From: Lucinisca nassula
Taxonomy: Eukaryota > Mollusca > Bivalvia > Lucinida > Lucinidae
DNA length: 64,000 bases
Assembly: GCA_963580285.1 (NCBI GenBank)
Contig: OY757011.1
Span: 100,036,316-100,100,315, forward strand
Direction: 5' to 3'
Shown: positions 62,937-64,000 of the stretch, piece after piece
How the letters are laid out: each line of letters opens with the position of its first letter
Numbering within the stretch: the first letter of the stretch is position 1
Made by a program: the position numbers and the translations under genes
Notes under the pieces: generated by a model
The model's database searches: none
Told to the model about the DNA's origin: nothing
Seen by the model: only the letters and a program-made list of their open reading frames with translations

Positions 62937-64000
62937 CACCTGAGCATAAAGTGCTCACGGTGAGCTGTTGTGATCAGGCTATGTCCGTCGTACGTCATCG
63001 TCCGTCAACAATTTACTTAAAAGATATCTCCTCCTAAACCGGTAAATGGATTTTGAAATAATTTCACAGGAATGTGCCTTGGGTGACCCTGTACCAAAAT
63101 GGCACCGCTCTGCTTAACAAAATGGCTGTCAGAGCTTAAAATAAATAAATAAATTAATTAATTAATAATAATGCTAATAAAAAACATTTAAACAACATAT
63201 TCTCCTCGCCTACTAATCCGATTTCAAAATGATTTCACAGAAATGTTCCTTAGTCGCCCATCTACCAAAATTGCTAAAATGGTTCTGCACTGTTGAACAC
63301 AATGGCTACCAAAGCTAAAAATAAGAAAACCTTTAAATGGTCCGACATCTTCTAAACTTGGAATCAAAAATGATTTTGCAGGAATGTTGCTTGGCGATCC
63401 GCTACCAACAGTGCTGAAATGGTTTCTGTACGCTAGACAAATAGTTGCTAGAGCTAAAACTAGCTAAAAGTCCTTTAAATGACATCCTTTCCTTGCCAAA
63501 TGATCCAATTTTAAATAATTTCACAGGAATTTTCCTTATATGACCCTTTACCAAAATTGCTAAAATTGATCCATTGAAAAAAAAAATGGCCGACAGAGCC
63601 AAAACATAGAAAAAATTTTAAACGACATCTCCTCCTAGGCAAATAGCCCAATTTCAAAATAATTCCACAGCAATCTTCCTCTTATGATCCATTATCAAAA
63701 TTGCTAAAATCGTTTCGCTCGGCTGAACAAAAAGGCCGAAATAAATAGAAAAAACCTTTAATGGACAGCTTCTCCTAGGTAAATGGCCCAATTCCAAAAG
63801 AATTTCACATAAACGTTGCTCATATGACCCTTTCCCAGAATTGATAAATTTTTTTCTTTTTGTCTGAACAAATGGCCACCAGAGTTAAAAATAGAAAAGC
63901 CTTTTAACGACACCCACTCCTAGGCAAAGTTCCGATTAAAAAAGTCACAGAAATGTTCTTTGGGTGACCCTTTACCAAAATTGCTAAAATCAATTGCTAA
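62937..64000. repeat. Tandem array of ~140-bp units, open at the window edge
   Basis: Preceded by the hairpin AGCTCACCTGAGC...GTGAGCT and GTCCGTC motifs. Units share TCTCCTCCTA...AATGG, TTTCACAGGAATGTTCCTT and ACCAAAATTGCTAAAAT, repeated about seven times. A TAAATAAATTAATTAATT tract lies at 63142-63170. Same architecture as the other arrays. Confidence 0.8.

Noticed and set aside
1..64000. A bacterial-style gene cluster or novel defence system
   Set aside because: No operon-like runs of coding frames or ribosome-binding sites; the only long frames are transposon proteins and one spliced animal gene.

Overview
The window is animal nuclear DNA, most likely from a bivalve mollusc (inference). 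It is AT-rich with no operons. One GT-AG spliced gene is visible. The rest is a dense, nested mixture of tRNA-derived SINEs, short inverted-repeat elements (MITEs), non-LTR fragments, one Tc1-type transposon, one Ty3/Gypsy LTR element and Helitron-like tandem arrays. The hairpin repeat with core GTGTAGACCC...GGGTCTACAC, the SINE tails ending ACGTTAAAC, and arrays containing GAGTTATGG are types I associate with heterodont bivalves such as dreissenids. No search was run, so the species is not established.

The host gene is on the minus strand, 42289 to 31226. It has three coding exons (55, 77 and 187 codons, all phase 0) that give a 319-residue GNAT protein resembling N-acetyltransferase 16 / histidine N-acetyltransferase. 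Its two introns (about 5.8 and 4.5 kb) hold many MITEs and SINEs. One MITE in intron 2 carries a 68-bp copy of the gene's own last coding exon, and two MITEs beside it form a perfect 152-bp inverted repeat.

The largest single element is a 5.63-kb LTR retrotransposon (42984-48613). Its two 553-bp LTRs look identical, it has a 4-bp target duplication, and its primer-binding site matches tRNA-Pro. The polyprotein order is gag, protease, integrase, then the start of reverse transcriptase. Integrase before RT is the order described for Gmr1-type Ty3/Gypsy elements. Most of RT and RNase H is deleted.

Layout: 0-6.8 kb, SINE and MITE mosaic; 6.8-10.1 kb, a LINE fragment broken by a MITE and a palindrome and ended by an intact-looking Tc1-type element; 10-21 kb, SINEs, MITEs, a 5'-truncated LINE with a clear target duplication, and GA microsatellites; 21.9-23.8 kb and 27.3-29.4 kb, tandem arrays with dimeric higher-order structure; 24.5-25.2 kb, an unclassified TIR element; 30.4-42.3 kb, the acetyltransferase gene; 43-48.6 kb, the LTR element; 48.6-58 kb, mosaic with a Helitron-like element inside a long inverted repeat; 57-58.9 kb, two more reverse-transcriptase fragments; 61.9-62.6 kb, an inverted paralogue of 13.9-15.3 kb that preserves the empty site of the LINE; 62.9-64 kb, another tandem array running off the end.

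No rRNA gene, functional tRNA gene, CRISPR array or bacterial feature was seen. Transposon nesting gives a relative chronology in several places: LINE before MITE-B, SINE-3 before MITE-B, TTAA-MITE-1 before SINE-1, CAGT-MITE before SINE-2, SINE-A before Gypsy.
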